Shown: piece by piece, positions 1 through 11,734 of the stretch | How the letters are laid out: each line of letters begins with the position of its first letter | How positions within the stretch are numbered: position 1 is the first letter of the stretch | NCBI GenBank assembly: GCA_950097015.1 | Contig: CATNEN010000038.1 | Coordinates: 11,305,501 to 11,369,500, forward strand | Length of the DNA stretch: 64,000 nucleotides | Direction of reading: 5' to 3' | DNA from: Macrostomum hystrix | Taxonomy: Eukaryota; Platyhelminthes; Macrostomidae | Program-made: the position numbers and the translations under genes | The notes under the pieces: generated by a model | Database searches by the model: none | The model's input: the letters and a program-made list of their open reading frames with translations, nothing else | What the model was told of the DNA's origin: nothing

Positions 1-3000
1 ACCGAGATCTCCGGAGCCGAAAGCAGCGTCTCCATGGCAACCTTGTGAGTAACGCGTTCCAGGCTGACGCTGTTCACCCAAATGATCTTGTCATTGACTC
101 GGATGCGCGCGTCCAAGTCTGCGGCGCCACCTTTCGCGATCGACTTCACGTAGATGGCGCCGCCCTCCAGGCTCGTGTTCGTGCCTCCCTGGAGGCGGTG
201 GATGAAATGTACTTTTAGAGTACATTCTGTTCTCAGCGACAACATTTTATTGAGGTGAAGACAATAGACAAAAATACACACATACACAGATACATTCCGT
301 ACATGTGATTGCGCTTAACAGTACAGACTTAAGCATTTCTTCCTGAAGTAGCGCTTCCACATGCGATCAAACGATCGAATTTCAAAATGGCATGAGCACA
401 TGAGCACTCACCCAGACATAGAAGCCGAAGCTGTCATCCTTCTTTCTTAGAGTAACCTTGAACTTATCGCCCGGGAGAAGGTCGCGCACTCCGCCGGCGC
501 CGCTGCTGACGCGGCTCAGCTGGGAGGTTTTGCGGTCCAGCTCTAGCTGATGTCGGGTCTTCACGATGATCGTGTCCTGGGTGGACGCTGTACCCTCAGA
601 GGAGCCTAAAGAGATGAACAGGGAACTCTGAATACACGGAGGCTGATAAATTTATCAAATTTAGCTTGGACAAATTGCGTCATTCGCCGAGTGCGACTCA
701 CCGCCGTCGTCATCGCCGCCAAAGCCCCCAGAGGCCGGTGTGACGCTGAACGTTGGCAGCGTCGGATTCGATGCCCATCGGCGCCCGCCGCCGCTGGCAG
801 CCGGTGTTGTTAACTTCGTCGGCGTCACGGACGTTGTCATCTGCGGCGGCGGTGGCCTCAGCGGCGGAGCCGGCCGCACCAAGCCGTACGCCGAAGAAAC
901 CTCGGCGGCTTTCTGGTTCTCCATCTCGTCAGTGTCCGACGCAGAGCCTTGGTGGTCGACGGGTGTCCGTGAGTAGATATCGCCGAGGCTGCCAGATGCT
1001 CCAGCGCCACGATCGTGTCGTCGAGAGCGTCGTCGACGCTGTCGGGTCGGCGGCCTGTCTTGGCGGCGACGACGCGCCGACGAAGCAGCATCGTCGTCTT
1101 CAGCTTCAGCCTCGGCGCCGACGCCACCGGAGCTGTAGGACGCCGAGCCCGATGAGATGGTAGCGTCAGCGCCGCCATTGCTGACGTAGCCGGCAATCTG
1201 CAAGTGGTTTAAGCCGGAGCTGTCGGTGGCGGCCGACACAAAGTTTATATCGTCGTCAATGTCGTCTCCGCGCACAAATGCTTCATCGAAGCCGTCGCGG
1301 CCGAGGCGGCTCAGCATTGAGCGAACCCGTACTGTGGTGGCGCCTGGCTGCAAAAGGTTCTGGCGCGACGGCGGCTGCACTGCCGCTGACGACCTGTCAG
1401 CGATTGGTGAGTGAGATTGGTGTGCAGCTTCGTATTTGAGCCGAGCGGTCTGGAGTTCGAATCTGCCCAAGGGAAACAGTTTTTAACAGTCCTAATTTGT
1501 GCCAGACACTTAATTAATTCCCTAGTGCTTCAGTTTATCAAGCCGTTAAATGGATATCAGGAGTAGTGTTGTGTATGCGGTCTACATTGGCTTGCATGCG
1601 GTCGCCTTAAGTGCAAGCGTTCGCGGCGCGCGTTCTGATTGGCTGGCGGGTTTTACTGTCTGCCCCAAACTGGTCTAGGCCGGGTTGGGGGTTTAGTTGT
1701 TGAAGTGACTGTCTAAATATTTGCTTTTTTAAGTCTTGCAAGCCTTTGTCAACCTTCTAAATCATTACTGCTTCGATTTTTCTTTGGCTACGCTGCCTCA
1801 GCCTTCACAGTCCACGGTACTTACTCAGCTCTAGCTGGACCGGAAGCAACCAGCCGCTGCTGCTGCTGCTGCTGCCACTGGCCCTTGCCGCTGCCGGTGG
1901 CCAAAGTCTGCGAAGCCCATCGCTGCACCCCGACGTCGGCCGATGCGACAGAAGGCGAGGCGCCCAGCTCCGGCCAGGAGGCGCGCAGCCGACCGGACCA
2001 GTCGTGCAGCTGGCTGCACAGGGCCGCGAGATACTTGCCGAGCTTGGCGCTGCCCAGCTGAAACTGCAGCCGGCCCAGTTCTCGGCCGTTCACTCGCAGC
2101 GAAGTTGTCGAAGCTACAACAAGTTTGGCGCGCTTGAAGGACACCTTCTCGGCGTCCTGCCAGGCTAGGCGATGCAACGGCGGACAGGCCGGATGCCGTC
2201 GGCGGCTGCCAGTCTCGCCGAGGGCCCTTGCAACCAAAAGTCCGCGCTGCGACACGCCTAGCAACAATGGGCCGGCGCCGCTTCCAGCCGCCGCCGCTGC
2301 TGCTGACGTTGACGAAGCATCAGCAGGGGCCAGGGCGAACAGGTGGAAGCTGTAGTGAGGCAGCGACATGGCGACAGAGCAGAACTGCCGACCGCTGATC
2401 GCACGCGAACCGCGAGCCGTCAGCTGCGAGGAAATGCGGCGCCACTCGGCGACAAGCTTCGCTGAAAGGTCGCTTACTTCGCCGCTGCCAGAAGCCACCG
2501 ACTGCTGCTGTTCCAACATGCACTTTGGTAGGTACTGCTCGATTCTACAATTAGATCCCAATTTTCACTAACTAACACATGAATGTAATCAGGTGTCATA
2601 AAACATAATATCTGATCCCTTAGCAATAACCGATCCAGTGTCCTACGTGCGTAAATCCCAATCTCTGATCCCTTAGCAATAACCGATCCTGTGTCCTACG
2701 TGCGTAAATCCCAATCCCTGATCCCTTAGCGATAACCGATCCTGTGTCCTACGCGCGTAAATCCCAATCTCTGATCCCTTAGCAATAACCGATCCTGTGT
2801 CCTACGTGCGTAAATCCCAATCCCTGATCCCTTAGCAATAACCGATCCTGTGTCCTACGTGCGTAAATCCCAATCTCTGATCCCTTAGCAATAACCGATC
2901 CTGTGTCCTATGCGCGTAAATCCCAATCTCTGATCCCTCGATTCTCGATCCTCGATTCATCCAGTATTCTAAATCTTGGGGAGTGGGTGGCAAAATGGTC

Positions 3001-6000
3001 AAACGCGTCGGCCTCTCGCACCTCTCAAACGGTTTTTTTGTTCCCTAGATGATTACGACTCTTAAGATTTCGAACCTCTGAACCACAAATTCAACACTAG
3101 CTACCTAAAAGCAGCCGCAGCCGCAGGGTCGGAATCGTCAGCGGCTGGAGGCGCCGAGCCCAGCTCGTGGTGCAGCGCCAATCCGGCCAGCTGCATGACG
3201 GCCCCCTCGCCAGCTGGCAGCGTCGAGTCTAGCACAGCTCTCCGTAGCAGAAGATAGAGCAGGCGGCGGGAGCCAGACCTGCTTCGGAGGGGGGGCGGGT
3301 CACATTGTCACTCTGTCACATTGTCACTCTGACACATTGTCACTCTGACACATTGTCACTCTGACACATTGTCACTCTGTCGTCCTACTCACGGCACTGA
3401 GTCCACACTCTCCGGATAGAATTTTAGGCGCAGCGTCAGCTGTAGCAAGATGCCACCTCGGCCTGCGCCGCCTCCGCCGCCGTCGGCTCCGCCGCTGCCG
3501 CCGGATCGGCCCAAGGAGGCGGATCGAGACGACTTTCCAAGCCAGTCTTTCGGCGCCTGCTTGGCCATGCGAATGTCGTCCAGAAGGAACCTGGCTTCTC
3601 CGTCTGGGAAGGCACAAAAATAAATTGCAAATGATTAATATCCAATTTTGGTAATTTTAATAATGAAACGAATGACATTTTTCTATACATATCGGCCAGA
3701 AAGCAACCTTACCAACAACCATTGCCAGCCCTAGCAGGTGATCGATTCCAGAATTGACGTAGGCGCACACAGAGCGGACCAGCTCGCCTCCGAGTGTGTT
3801 GGCTGAGCAGGTCAGGGCTAGTCTCTCCCCGGTGGGCAGGTGAACTCGGACCTCCTTGTCCAGCTTGCCCTGATCTCGCTGCGGATGGAGCAATAAAATT
3901 AATAAGTAGTGTGAATAGCGCGTTTCGTTATTTTTTGTCTTCAATCAAAAAGCCAAAAAATATAAACTTACGGACAACCGCAGCGGGGATTTTGACGAGC
4001 CGGCTGTCGCAGTGGCGGATGACGTCAGCAATGTCACAGGTGTGGGTGCGTTTCCCTGATGCGCTGTGAATTTAGCGCTACTGAATTCGTCATCAAAGCC
4101 CGCAATCGCATCTGCTTCCGTCTGTAATTCGCTGGTGTGGGCCAAATCCAAATGACCGTCACCAACGTCGTACATTATCTCGATGTTGTTCGTCTCGGTG
4201 CCGACAGCCACAGATGATGAAAGCTGCTGCGGCTGCGGCATCGCTTGTTGAGTCTGCGGCAATGTTGGCAGCCGACGCCTCATGCTCGGCGACGCTTTCG
4301 GCGACTGCGACATCGGCAGTGGTGGCAGCAACGATGGAAGCTGAAGTGGCGACGATTGTAGTAGCTCGCTATTTGGAATCGGCACAGGCAAATCAACGGT
4401 CTCAGTGATGGCATCCAGTGTTGCCGGCCTCGATGGCTGCTCTTGGACCGAAGGCTCAGTCGCCTCGTCGACTGTGGCAGTTCTGAGGTGGTTTTCATTG
4501 ATTTTGTTTCGGAAAAATAAATGTTAACGAAAAACGCTATTTCAGCTACTGCCACTTCTAAGTAGAATAAATTGATAAATTACTTGGTCGTGACAACATG
4601 AGCTTCTACCGATGGGTGTTGGTCTGGAATAGTGGACAGGCTAGGCACTGGGACGCGATCCAGACGAACTTCTTCAGTCGTGTCGAGAGCGATCGCGCAC
4701 TGAACTCCGCTTTCAGCGAGCTTAGATTCAATTTGCTGAGTCTGGGACTGTTTTTCGACTTTGACAAGTTGTCGATTAGTTTGAGCCCCTTGAGAGCCAT
4801 GTTTTGCTGTCGTATTCACGCCATAATCGATCGAAATTCGATAGCTGAACGTTAAATGCAAAGAAAAAAATCTAGCCAATTAAAGCCATACTTTTAGAGC
4901 TTGGAATTTAAATTAATTGCCCTAATCGCTTACCAGTAGCCGCCAATACCATTTAGGGCTCCGTCTGCCAGAGCGCAAGCGTAATCATACATAGTCATTA
5001 GCTGCCGATCCGAATTATTTATTCGACTAGACTTGTCGGGTAAGTAAAGCTTGTGATCGATTGCGGACACTAAGAAGTCAGAATAGCTTGGTATGGGACT
5101 GAAAAAATACAAAAAAGTGAAGTTTAAGTACGGACCAAAAGGAAAAGTAATAAACCTACAGATGTCAAACATATACTTTTCTATACATATCGGCATCACT
5201 TAAATACGAAGAAGACGCTGGAAAGTGCATTTGTTTGCTTCAATCCCAGGATGAAAAACGAAGTCAGCATTTACGGGACCTACTTTATGAGTAAAAATTT
5301 GCCATTTACGGCAAGGTCCCACCGAGATTCGAACTCGGGTCGCTGGATTCAAAGTCCAGAGTGCTAACCACTACACCATGGGACCTTGAACGTGCGTAAG
5401 AGTATAAAACCTATTTAAACATTAAGGCCGAAAGTTAAGAGAAACATTTTCTGCTACGTATTAAAAAGACAAGCCAATCTAGGAAAAATTATTTTATTTT
5501 ATTTTTAGATAATAAAAACTTACTTTTAGTAGGGACATAGGAGCAAATGCAAAAACAAAATCCATGTAACTTTTACCCCTGGTATATCTTCGTGGAAGAC
5601 CCAGTCTGGAAGTCAGCTAACTGCTGGTGAGAGTCCAACACTACTGAAGCGTAGAGCGCTGACAGGGTTGGAGCGCAGATGCGCTGTAGATGAGGCTTGA
5701 AGTCCAGGCAGGACTGAAATATGATTTTATCATGTGTAAATGCCATGCACTTTTAAATTCTGACAAACGTGAAAGAAAAGTTTCTTTTCATGAGACTTAC
5801 GTTAACAAAAAAATTTGCGTCCAACACTTGCCTGCTTTCAACTTCTGCGCACAATGATGCAATTAGAGTGTCCAGATCGTCGCTGGTCGATTCCAACTGC
5901 GAATTCGGAAAAGGGCGTTCAGGTTTTTGTAAGTCAACCTGGAATTGTCTAGGGTAAAAACTCCACTGACAATAGCCGTTTGTTTAAAAATTCAAAAGCA

Positions 6001-7927
6001 AGACTACAGGATTCAAAAAGATACACTGAGAGGATCTACAAGCTACACTGAAGGATCTACAAGCTACACTGAAGGATCTACAAGCTACACTGAAGGATCT
6101 ACAAGCTACACTGAAGGATCTACAAGCTACACTGAAGGATCTACAAGCTAAACTAAAGGATCTACAAGCTACACTAAAGGATCTACAAGCTACACTGAAG
6201 GATCTACAAGCTACACTGAAGGATCTACAAGCTACACTGAAGGATCTACAAGCTAAACTAAAGGATCTACAAGCTACACTAAAGGATCTACAAGCTACAC
6301 TGAAGGATCTACAAGCTACACTGAAGTATCTACAAGCTACACTAAAGGATCTACAAGCTACAATGAAGGATCTACAAGCTACACTGAAGGATCTACAAGC
6401 TACACTGAAGGGTCTACAAGCTACACTAAAGGATCTACAAGCTACACTGAAGGATCTACAAGCTACACTGAAGGATCTACAAGCTACACTGAAGGATCTA
6501 CAAGCTACACTGAAGGATCTACAAGCTACACTGAAGGATCTACAAGCTACACTGAAGGATCTACAAGCTACACTGAAGGATCTACAAGCTACACTGAAGG
6601 ATCTACAAGCTACACTGAAGGATCTACAAGCTACACTGAAGGATCTACAAGCTACACTGAAGGATCTACAAGCTACACTGAAGGATCTACAAGCTACACT
6701 GAAGGATCTACAAGCTACACTGAAGGATCTACAAGCTACACTGAAGGATCTACAAGTTACACTGAAGGATCTACAAGCTACACTGAAGGATTTACAAGCT
6801 ACACTGAAGTATCTACCAGCTACTCTGAAGGATTTACAGGCTACACTGAAGGATTTAAAAGGCGACTCTAATTCTCTGTGAAGAAGAACGAAAGTGACTC
6901 TAGAAGGGGACTATCTGACCAGTGCCACAGCCTTCGCCGCCGACATTGTGACGCCAAGCGAGAACAGCAGCACCATCTCTAGGCTGCGTGGCGATGGAGC
7001 TTCACCGCCTGGCGACGCAGACAACAGCTGAGAAAGCTGCGCCAGCGAAGGCACCTCTGGGGGCAAGTAGTCTTCGAGCTCCTCGGCATCGGCTGCAAAT
7101 GTAGCTGCAGCCGTCGACTGTTGAGACAGTCCCGGCGGAGGTTGCTCAGAAAATTCAACGGTTCCGGAGTCGGTCAGGAGCCAAGTGTCCGGAGTGATCA
7201 GCAGACAGCCGGGGCCGCCCTGCTTAGCTGGATTGTGTTTTTAGTTTATGGAAGTGGCATGCAAGTGTTAGTTGAATTCGACATTTTAGGATTGGTTGTT
7301 GAAGGACGAAGGACTCGTCAGTTTAGTGTTGGGGGTGTTGAAGGTCTCGCCAGTTTGGGGTGGCCGGTGGTAGGTGTTAAAGGTCTCGCCAGTTTGGGGT
7401 GGTGGGTGTTGAAGGTCTCGCCAGTTTGGGGTGGCCGGTGGTAGGTGTTAAAGGTCTCGCCAGTTTGGGGTGGTGGGTCTTTAAGGTCTCGCCAGTTTGG
7501 GGTGGTGGGTGTTAAAGGTCTCGCCAGTTTGGGGTGGTAGGTGTTAAAGGTCTCGACAGTTTGGGGTGGTGGGTGTTAAAGGTATCGCCAGTTTGGGGTG
7601 GTAGGTGTTAAAGGTCTCGCCAGTTTGCGGTCGTTTGTGTTAAAGGTCTGGCCAGTTTGGGATGGTGGGTCTTTAAGGTCTCGCCAGTTTGGGGTGGTGG
7701 GGTGTTAAAGGTCTCGCCAGTTTGGGGTGCTGGGTGTTGACGGACTCGACAGTTTAGGTGACAACTTAAAAGAGAGAAATTCACAGGCCCTCACTCTTGA
7801 GACTCCGCTGCAGAGCGCAGCATGCGCCGTACAACAGACACCAGAGCTCATCCTCTGTGAGGTCGCTGGCCTTGTATTTAAGCAAGTCGTTCAAACTGAG
7901 TGTCAGAGCGGAGTAGGAGGCGGCCAT
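1..7927 (-). CDS. KIND-FERM-PDZ scaffold protein, PTPN13/FRMPD2-like (5' part of gene; continues past left edge)
   Basis: Fourteen exons can be chained with consistent phase: 7795-7927, 6920-7227, 5801-5938, 5577-5713, 4934-5098, 4584-4844, 3972-4482, 3713-3878, 3393-3603, 3105-3281, 1825-2544, 702-1393, 412-605 and 1-188 (about 1333 residues, incomplete). The start is the ATG at 7925-7927 (MAASYSALTLSLNDLL). A KIND domain spans exons 1-4 (LLITPDTWLLTDSGTVEF, then EMVLLFSLGVTMSAAK). FERM F1 is in exons 8-9 (VRVHLPTGERL, FLLDDIRMAKQAPKDW), F2 in exon 10 (RLLYLLLRRAVLDSTLPAGE) and F3 in exon 11 (PHYSFHLFAL, LLLGVSQRGLLVA). A PDZ domain lies in exons 13-14 (FGFYVWGGTNTS, RVNDKIIWVN). In known animals KIND-FERM-PDZ occurs in PTPN13-type phosphatases and FRMPD2, which are submembrane scaffolds. 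No phosphatase domain is visible, so the two cannot be separated here. The exon 1 donor (GTGAGG versus GTGAAT) and the exon 2 donor (GTCAGA) are the least certain. Confidence 0.85.
1433..1478 (+). repeat. possible tRNA-derived SINE relic
   Basis: A box-A-like stretch (GAGCCGAGCGGTCT, as in tRNA-Leu/Ser) is followed almost at once by a box-B-like GAGTTCGAATC. No tRNA fold is possible because the anticodon region is missing. It lies in an intron of the KIND-FERM-PDZ gene. The relic is short and the call is tentative. Confidence 0.25.
2610..2936. repeat. intronic minisatellite, about 53-bp unit, ~6 copies
   Basis: Tandem units with the core GATCCCTTAGCAATAACCGA followed by TCCTACGTGCGTAAATCCCA. 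Copies differ by single bases (tgc/cgc, tct/cct). The array fills most of the intron between the FERM F2 exon (3105-3281) and the F2/F3 exon (1825-2544). Confidence 0.9.
3301..3380. repeat. 18-bp minisatellite occupying most of a 111-bp intron
   Basis: About four to five copies of CACATTGTCACTCTGACA. The intron (3282-3392) consists almost only of this array plus its donor (GTGAGT on minus) and a short C-rich acceptor tract. Because the flanking exons join the FERM F1 and F2 lobes in phase, the array is intronic. Confidence 0.85.
5314..5385 (-). tRNA. tRNA-Gln (anticodon TTG)
   Basis: The minus strand folds as a 72-nt cloverleaf without an intron. The acceptor stem is GGTCCCA/TGGGACC. The D-arm region reads GTAGTGGTTAGCAC. 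The anticodon stem TCTGG/CCAGC-type arm carries the loop CTTTGAA, so the anticodon is TTG. The T-arm CCGAG-TTCGAAT-CTCGG pairs perfectly, and box B (GGTTCGAA-type, here AGTTCGAATC) is intact. It matches the usual animal tRNA-Gln-UUG. It sits in the intron between exons 4 and 5 of the KIND-FERM-PDZ gene, on the same strand as the host. Confidence 0.93.
6022..6870. repeat. 21-bp minisatellite, ~40 copies, intronic
   Basis: Units with the core GGATCTACAAGCTACACTGA (21-bp period). Copies in the middle are nearly perfect, and the right end decays (TTTACAGG, TTTAAAAGG). The array lies in the intron between KIND exons 2 and 3 (5939-6919). ORFs crossing it on the plus strand only reflect a period divisible by three. 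Confidence 0.95.
7325..7745. repeat. about 31-bp minisatellite, ~13 copies, intronic
   Basis: Repeated AAGGTCTCGCCAGTTTGGGG plus a variable GTGGTGGGTGTT spacer. It occupies the first intron of the KIND-FERM-PDZ gene (7228-7794), which separates two halves of the KIND domain. Confidence 0.93.
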
Positions 7928-8439
7928 GCGAATTGATCAGCGGTAGCTGAAATTCGGTCAAATATATAAATGTATAAAAAAGCGAAAATATTTTCCTGAG
8001 TACTAACCTCTTCTATGAGTTGATTTCTAGAGAACCATCGAAATTTAGGCCATAATTATTCGATTGCAGACTATTGCCACATTGATTACTATTAGTAGAA
8101 AAAATGCATTTTTGAAAAAATAAAACAAAAATTTTTTTTTCTTGCCATAGCAAAAAGTAAGCTCAAAACGGTGAGTCGAAATCACTTATTTATTTGTTAA
8201 GTTTATTTCTCGTAAATTTTAAGACGATAAAAGAAGTAAAGCATTTACCTATAAAGGGCTGTAAGAGTAAAAACCTAGCATGAACCGATAATAAATAGAA
8301 CGGCATAAAGGAGAAAATGTAATAATTTGGCACGTTTTTTGTGAAAAGAAAAAACAAAGACTCGCGTACTAACAAACGACAACAAGAAGCTCACATTATC
8401 TTCTATATCTTCCTAATATTTATTATTCTACTGCAGGAT

Positions 8440-9573
8440 TCACAGTTCCGGCTTAACTTTGACAATCTTCATGTCCAGCTTTTGCGCCCCGGACGCCACA
8501 ATGGGATCAATTGGCGGTTGGAATTTCAGCCCCAGCTGCTCCCCAGTGCAGACGCCGGCCAGCTCGGTGCACAGCGACGCCTCCAGCTCCCGTGGCCGCT
8601 GCAGTAGGAGTCGAGCCACGACCTCCTCGCGATCGTCCAGCAATTCCTCGCAGCGCATTCGCAGCCAATTGGCGAGGCCCGGGTCAGCGTCCACTCGCGC
8701 TGTGTCTACCGGCTTGCCATCCTCTCTGGTCACTGGGACGATGCCCCATCTGGCAGTTTACGGCGACGGGTTGAGATGTGTACAGAATAAGTTTAAATGT
8801 CTACCCCTTAAATGTTTACTGCTTGCTCATTGCTCGGACGTAGATTAAAGCTAAAATCTCTCTCCCTCCGGAATGTACATTTACTCTCTATCCCTCTAGA
8901 ATGTACATTAAATCTCTATCCTCTAGAATGTACATTAAATCTCTATCCCACTGGAATGTACATTAATTTTCTATCCCTCTGGAATGTACATGAATTCTCT
9001 ATCCCTCTGGAATGTACATTAAATCTCCATCCTCTAGAATATACAGTAAATCTCTATCCCACTGGATTATACGTGAATTTTCTAACCTGCTTGAATGTTC
9101 ATGAATTATCTATCCCTCTGGAATCTACATTAATCCCTATCCCCCTGATTGAGTTTTAACGCACTCGAGACAAAGCTCCAGATTTTTTTCTGAGGGCTCG
9201 TCAACTGCAGTTAAGCCTTGCAAAGCGGAATTATTTATTAACAAAACACAAACCTGTCCGGCATGTCCTGGTGCTGCATTCGAGCATGGATAGGCAAGTG
9301 GCGACAAACCCGCTCGACAGCGTTACTCAGCTGTTCCAGTTTCGCCTTGTCACGCTCGACAGTTGCCGATGATCCAGACACCAACGCCTTCGCTGCGTCA
9401 GTTGTCAGAATGGCGCGATAGACGACACGACAGGCTGAGCAGGCCAGATCGGCTGATTTGCGCGACCCGGAAGCGTCTTTTGAAGACGACGAAGCGTTTG
9501 CGGGATCAGTTGACAGCAGCAGCAGCAGCAGCAGCAGTGGGACCAGCAGGTGATTACTTGCGGCCGGAGACAT
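8440..9573 (-). CDS. canopy-like (CNPY) saposin-fold ER protein
   Basis: There are two exons, 9254-9573 and 8440-8749, joined in phase 2, giving 209 residues. The ATG at 9571-9573 starts a signal peptide (a run of about nine leucines after MSPAASNHLLVP). A CSAC motif follows at about residues 45-48, then a helix-rich region with further cysteines (VERVCRHL) and the second half MRCEELLDDREEVVARLL...SLCTELAGVC. The cysteine spacing and acidic helix resemble CNPY2-type canopy proteins, which act as ER co-chaperones or folding factors. The C-terminus is KPEL, close to the KDEL-type ER retrieval signal. The intron carries a minisatellite. The next gene downstream starts about 510 bp away on the same strand. 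Family assignment is by motif only. Confidence 0.72.
8880..9135. repeat. about 26-28-bp minisatellite in the canopy-like intron
   Basis: About ten imperfect units of CTCTATCCCTCTGGAATGTA plus CATTAAAT/CATGAATT. They lie within the single intron 8750-9253. Units vary at the CTAGAA/CTGGAA position, and the array is older-looking than most others in the window. Confidence 0.85.
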
Positions 9574-11334
9574 GATTCTTAGAAATTTGAAAGCTGGTGC
9601 AATATTTCATATCTACTCCATGTATATTAAAACAATCAATTGTAAATTCAGGTTCTTTGCTATTTGGTTAGACCTGCGAAATGTTAATTAAACCTTGGAA
9701 ACGCATTATTAAAGCTCAATCATGATGTCATTACATGTAGACTATGATTCATATGGTGCAGTCTAATGCTAAGCGTAATTAGAGAGTTACGCTCGCACAA
9801 AATGTTGAAGTCGGTTGATTGTGTTAGCTAAAATCAAATCAGACGATGTAATTAGAAGACTAACTCATTTAGCCAGCCATTCAATGCACGCTAGTAAAAT
9901 TCATTTGTTACAAAATGTATGATTAGAATTGTTATAGTATAGAAAACTGGTTATAGATACTTACAAAGCAACTTGATTAACCAATGCGACTAAACAGTGA
10001 GGTGACAGCGGATAATATGCTCCCTTTGCAAAATGTGAACCGATCGCTTTCGTGTGTTGGAATCTATATTTAGTTGCTGGGGTTGGGGTGCTTATAGCGA
10101 ACCGGGAGTGACAGAGAAAGGACAAGGGAACTATAGATTTTTCTAAATATCCAATAAATGATTGCCGAGAAGCAGATGTGGCCCAATTCAAACATTCACT
10201 GGACTTTGAAAAAAAGCTTTATAAGAAATCAACTGGCAATGCACCCCTAAATCTATAAACTATTAACAAATCAACATACTCTTATAGCTCTACTATCAGT
10301 AGAAAAGAAGTTTTTTATCTAAAAAATCAAAACAAAAAATGCTGCAGACGAATTTCTTTTTTTTTTTCTTTTTTGAGCTGAGCTAATGCCAGAAATCATT
10401 TAGTGGATCAAATTTTTGTTAGATTTTATGTCAAGAATGTTACTCGATTACATTTTTGAAACGGACAAGTAATAGAAGGCACAAAACTGCATTAAAAGCA
10501 CAAATTATAATTAGATTTTTTTCAATAATTAATAAAGTTACTATTTACAGAAAGCTTGCAAATATCTGACAAACAATTAAAACTCATTCCTGAATAAAAG
10601 TGCATAACAATGACCACGCAAGTTTTAGTACGAAATCTGTAAACAGACAGATTGTATTAAATATTAATAATTAATAACACTAGCAAACATGTTTTAACTG
10701 TTTTACTGAGACTTATTAATTAAGAAATAGTTCCGAGCATTATATTATTAAATTAACTACACTCAAAACAGCACAATAAGTGTGTTTAATAAAAGTACGA
10801 GTAAGTAAAAGTAAACGAACTGTTAACTTTAATTAATATTCTAGCTACTGCAATGCAAAGATCAATTTAGGAAGGAATGAACAATTGTTGTCAGACTCAA
10901 TTAATCTAGCAGGAAGCCAGGTCTACATTTTCGGCATTTAATTATGCGAGTAAAATCTGACTCAAGACTGTTCAGAACTCAGGCTTGGTAGCGAGGGTCA
11001 ATATACAAGTACTAAAGAAAAATCGCTTGCAAACAAAGCTGATTGGCTGGCGTCCATCCCCAGCCGTCCCTCTAACTCACAACCCGCGGTGATTGGCTAG
11101 ACGAATGTTTACTTTGTCCACTTAAATTTTCCTTATAAAATAACCTTCAGTTATACAAGAGGACAGCTTATTGGCTGGCACCCACCCCTCCTTCGCTCGT
11201 TGATTGGCTGGTACCCATCCCTCTCTCACTCGCTGATTGGCTAGGGTCACTGTTAATCCACTGCCTTATAAAATACACTCTTTTCTTTCTAAAACGAAAA
11301 CTAAATAATTAAATTAGTTGCACTAAGCTACTAT
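9574..11334. other. intergenic, AT-rich, no gene seen
   Basis: This is the space between the canopy-like gene and SMIM15. There is no convincing exon or repeat array up to about 11.0 kb; the short minus ORF at 9961-10191 has no recognisable domain. The right end contains the duplicated CCAAT/TATA-like module listed separately. Confidence 0.6.
11041..11275 (+). promoter_or_regulatory. tandemly duplicated CCAAT-CCAAT-TATA-like module
   Basis: Two similar blocks are seen on the plus strand. The first (11041-11140) has GATTGGCTGG, a C-rich stretch, GATTGGCTAG and CCTTATAAAATA. The second (11199-11275) has the same three elements in the same order. An extra ATTGGCTGG lies between them near 11171. 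ATTGG is the reverse of the CCAAT box bound by NF-Y. The order suggests plus-strand promoters pointing into the 3' end of SMIM15. No plus-strand gene is visible downstream, so function is inferred. Confidence 0.4.
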
Positions 11335-11667
11335 TTACGAGTCCTTCTTAACACGCGACCGTTTAATGTTAACCTCTCGGCGCTGTTTCCGTTTGTTATC
11401 CTTCTCCTTGTGCTCGATATCTTTGGCCAATTTGTAGGCGCAAAATGCGCTCAGAATAAACAGAGGCGACAATGCCAACAGTACGTAGTAAACAAACGAC
11501 ATGGGATTCTTCGCGGCGTACAACAGCATCAGGCCGATGTACTTCTTAGCCCAGCCGCTCCAAGTGGTGTCGTCTATGGCATTAAACAACTTGCCCAGCT
11601 CTTCGACCGCCTTAGCGGGATCCATTCCCGAACTGCTGCTAGCTGAATCCGGCTGACCTTCCGACAT
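11335..11667 (-). CDS. SMIM15: SMIM15 homologue, small single-pass membrane protein
   Basis: A single-exon ORF of 110 residues with its ATG at 11665-11667. After a Ser/Asp-rich N-terminus there is WAKKYIGLMLLYAAKNPMSF, one hydrophobic segment (VYYVLLALSPLFILSAFCAY), then KLAKDIEHKEKDNKRKQRR and a basic KK-ending tail. This matches the vertebrate SMIM15 layout (AKDP..F, LALTPLFLASA, WKLAKMIE, KEQKKKQKR). The N-terminus is about 35 residues longer than the roughly 74-residue vertebrate protein. SMIM15 has no established biochemical role. An acceptor-like ATTTGCAG sits six bases 5' of the ATG, so a 5' UTR intron or trans-splicing is possible. Confidence 0.88.
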   Translation of the reverse strand: MSEGQPDSASSSSGMDPAKAVEELGKLFNAIDDTTWSGWAKKYIGLMLLYAAKNPMSFVYYVLLALSPLFILSAFCAYKLAKDIEHKEKDNKRKQRREVNIKRSRVKKDS

Positions 11668-11734
11668 GTCCCAGGCTGCAAATGGGTGTCACATGACCCT
11701 TGTACATAGCAATCGACCCTATAGTTCTTTTGCA

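Noticed and set aside
5801-5938. GC-AG donor (GCAAGT) inside the third KIND exon
   Set aside because: Using it breaks phase with the next exon, whereas the GTAAGT 30 bases later keeps phase and continues the KIND domain.
6363-6881. 172-codon ORF of DLQATLK heptads, superficially a coiled-coil protein
   Set aside because: The 21-bp period of an intronic minisatellite creates seven-residue repeats. It is on the opposite strand to the host gene and begins and ends in degenerate array copies.
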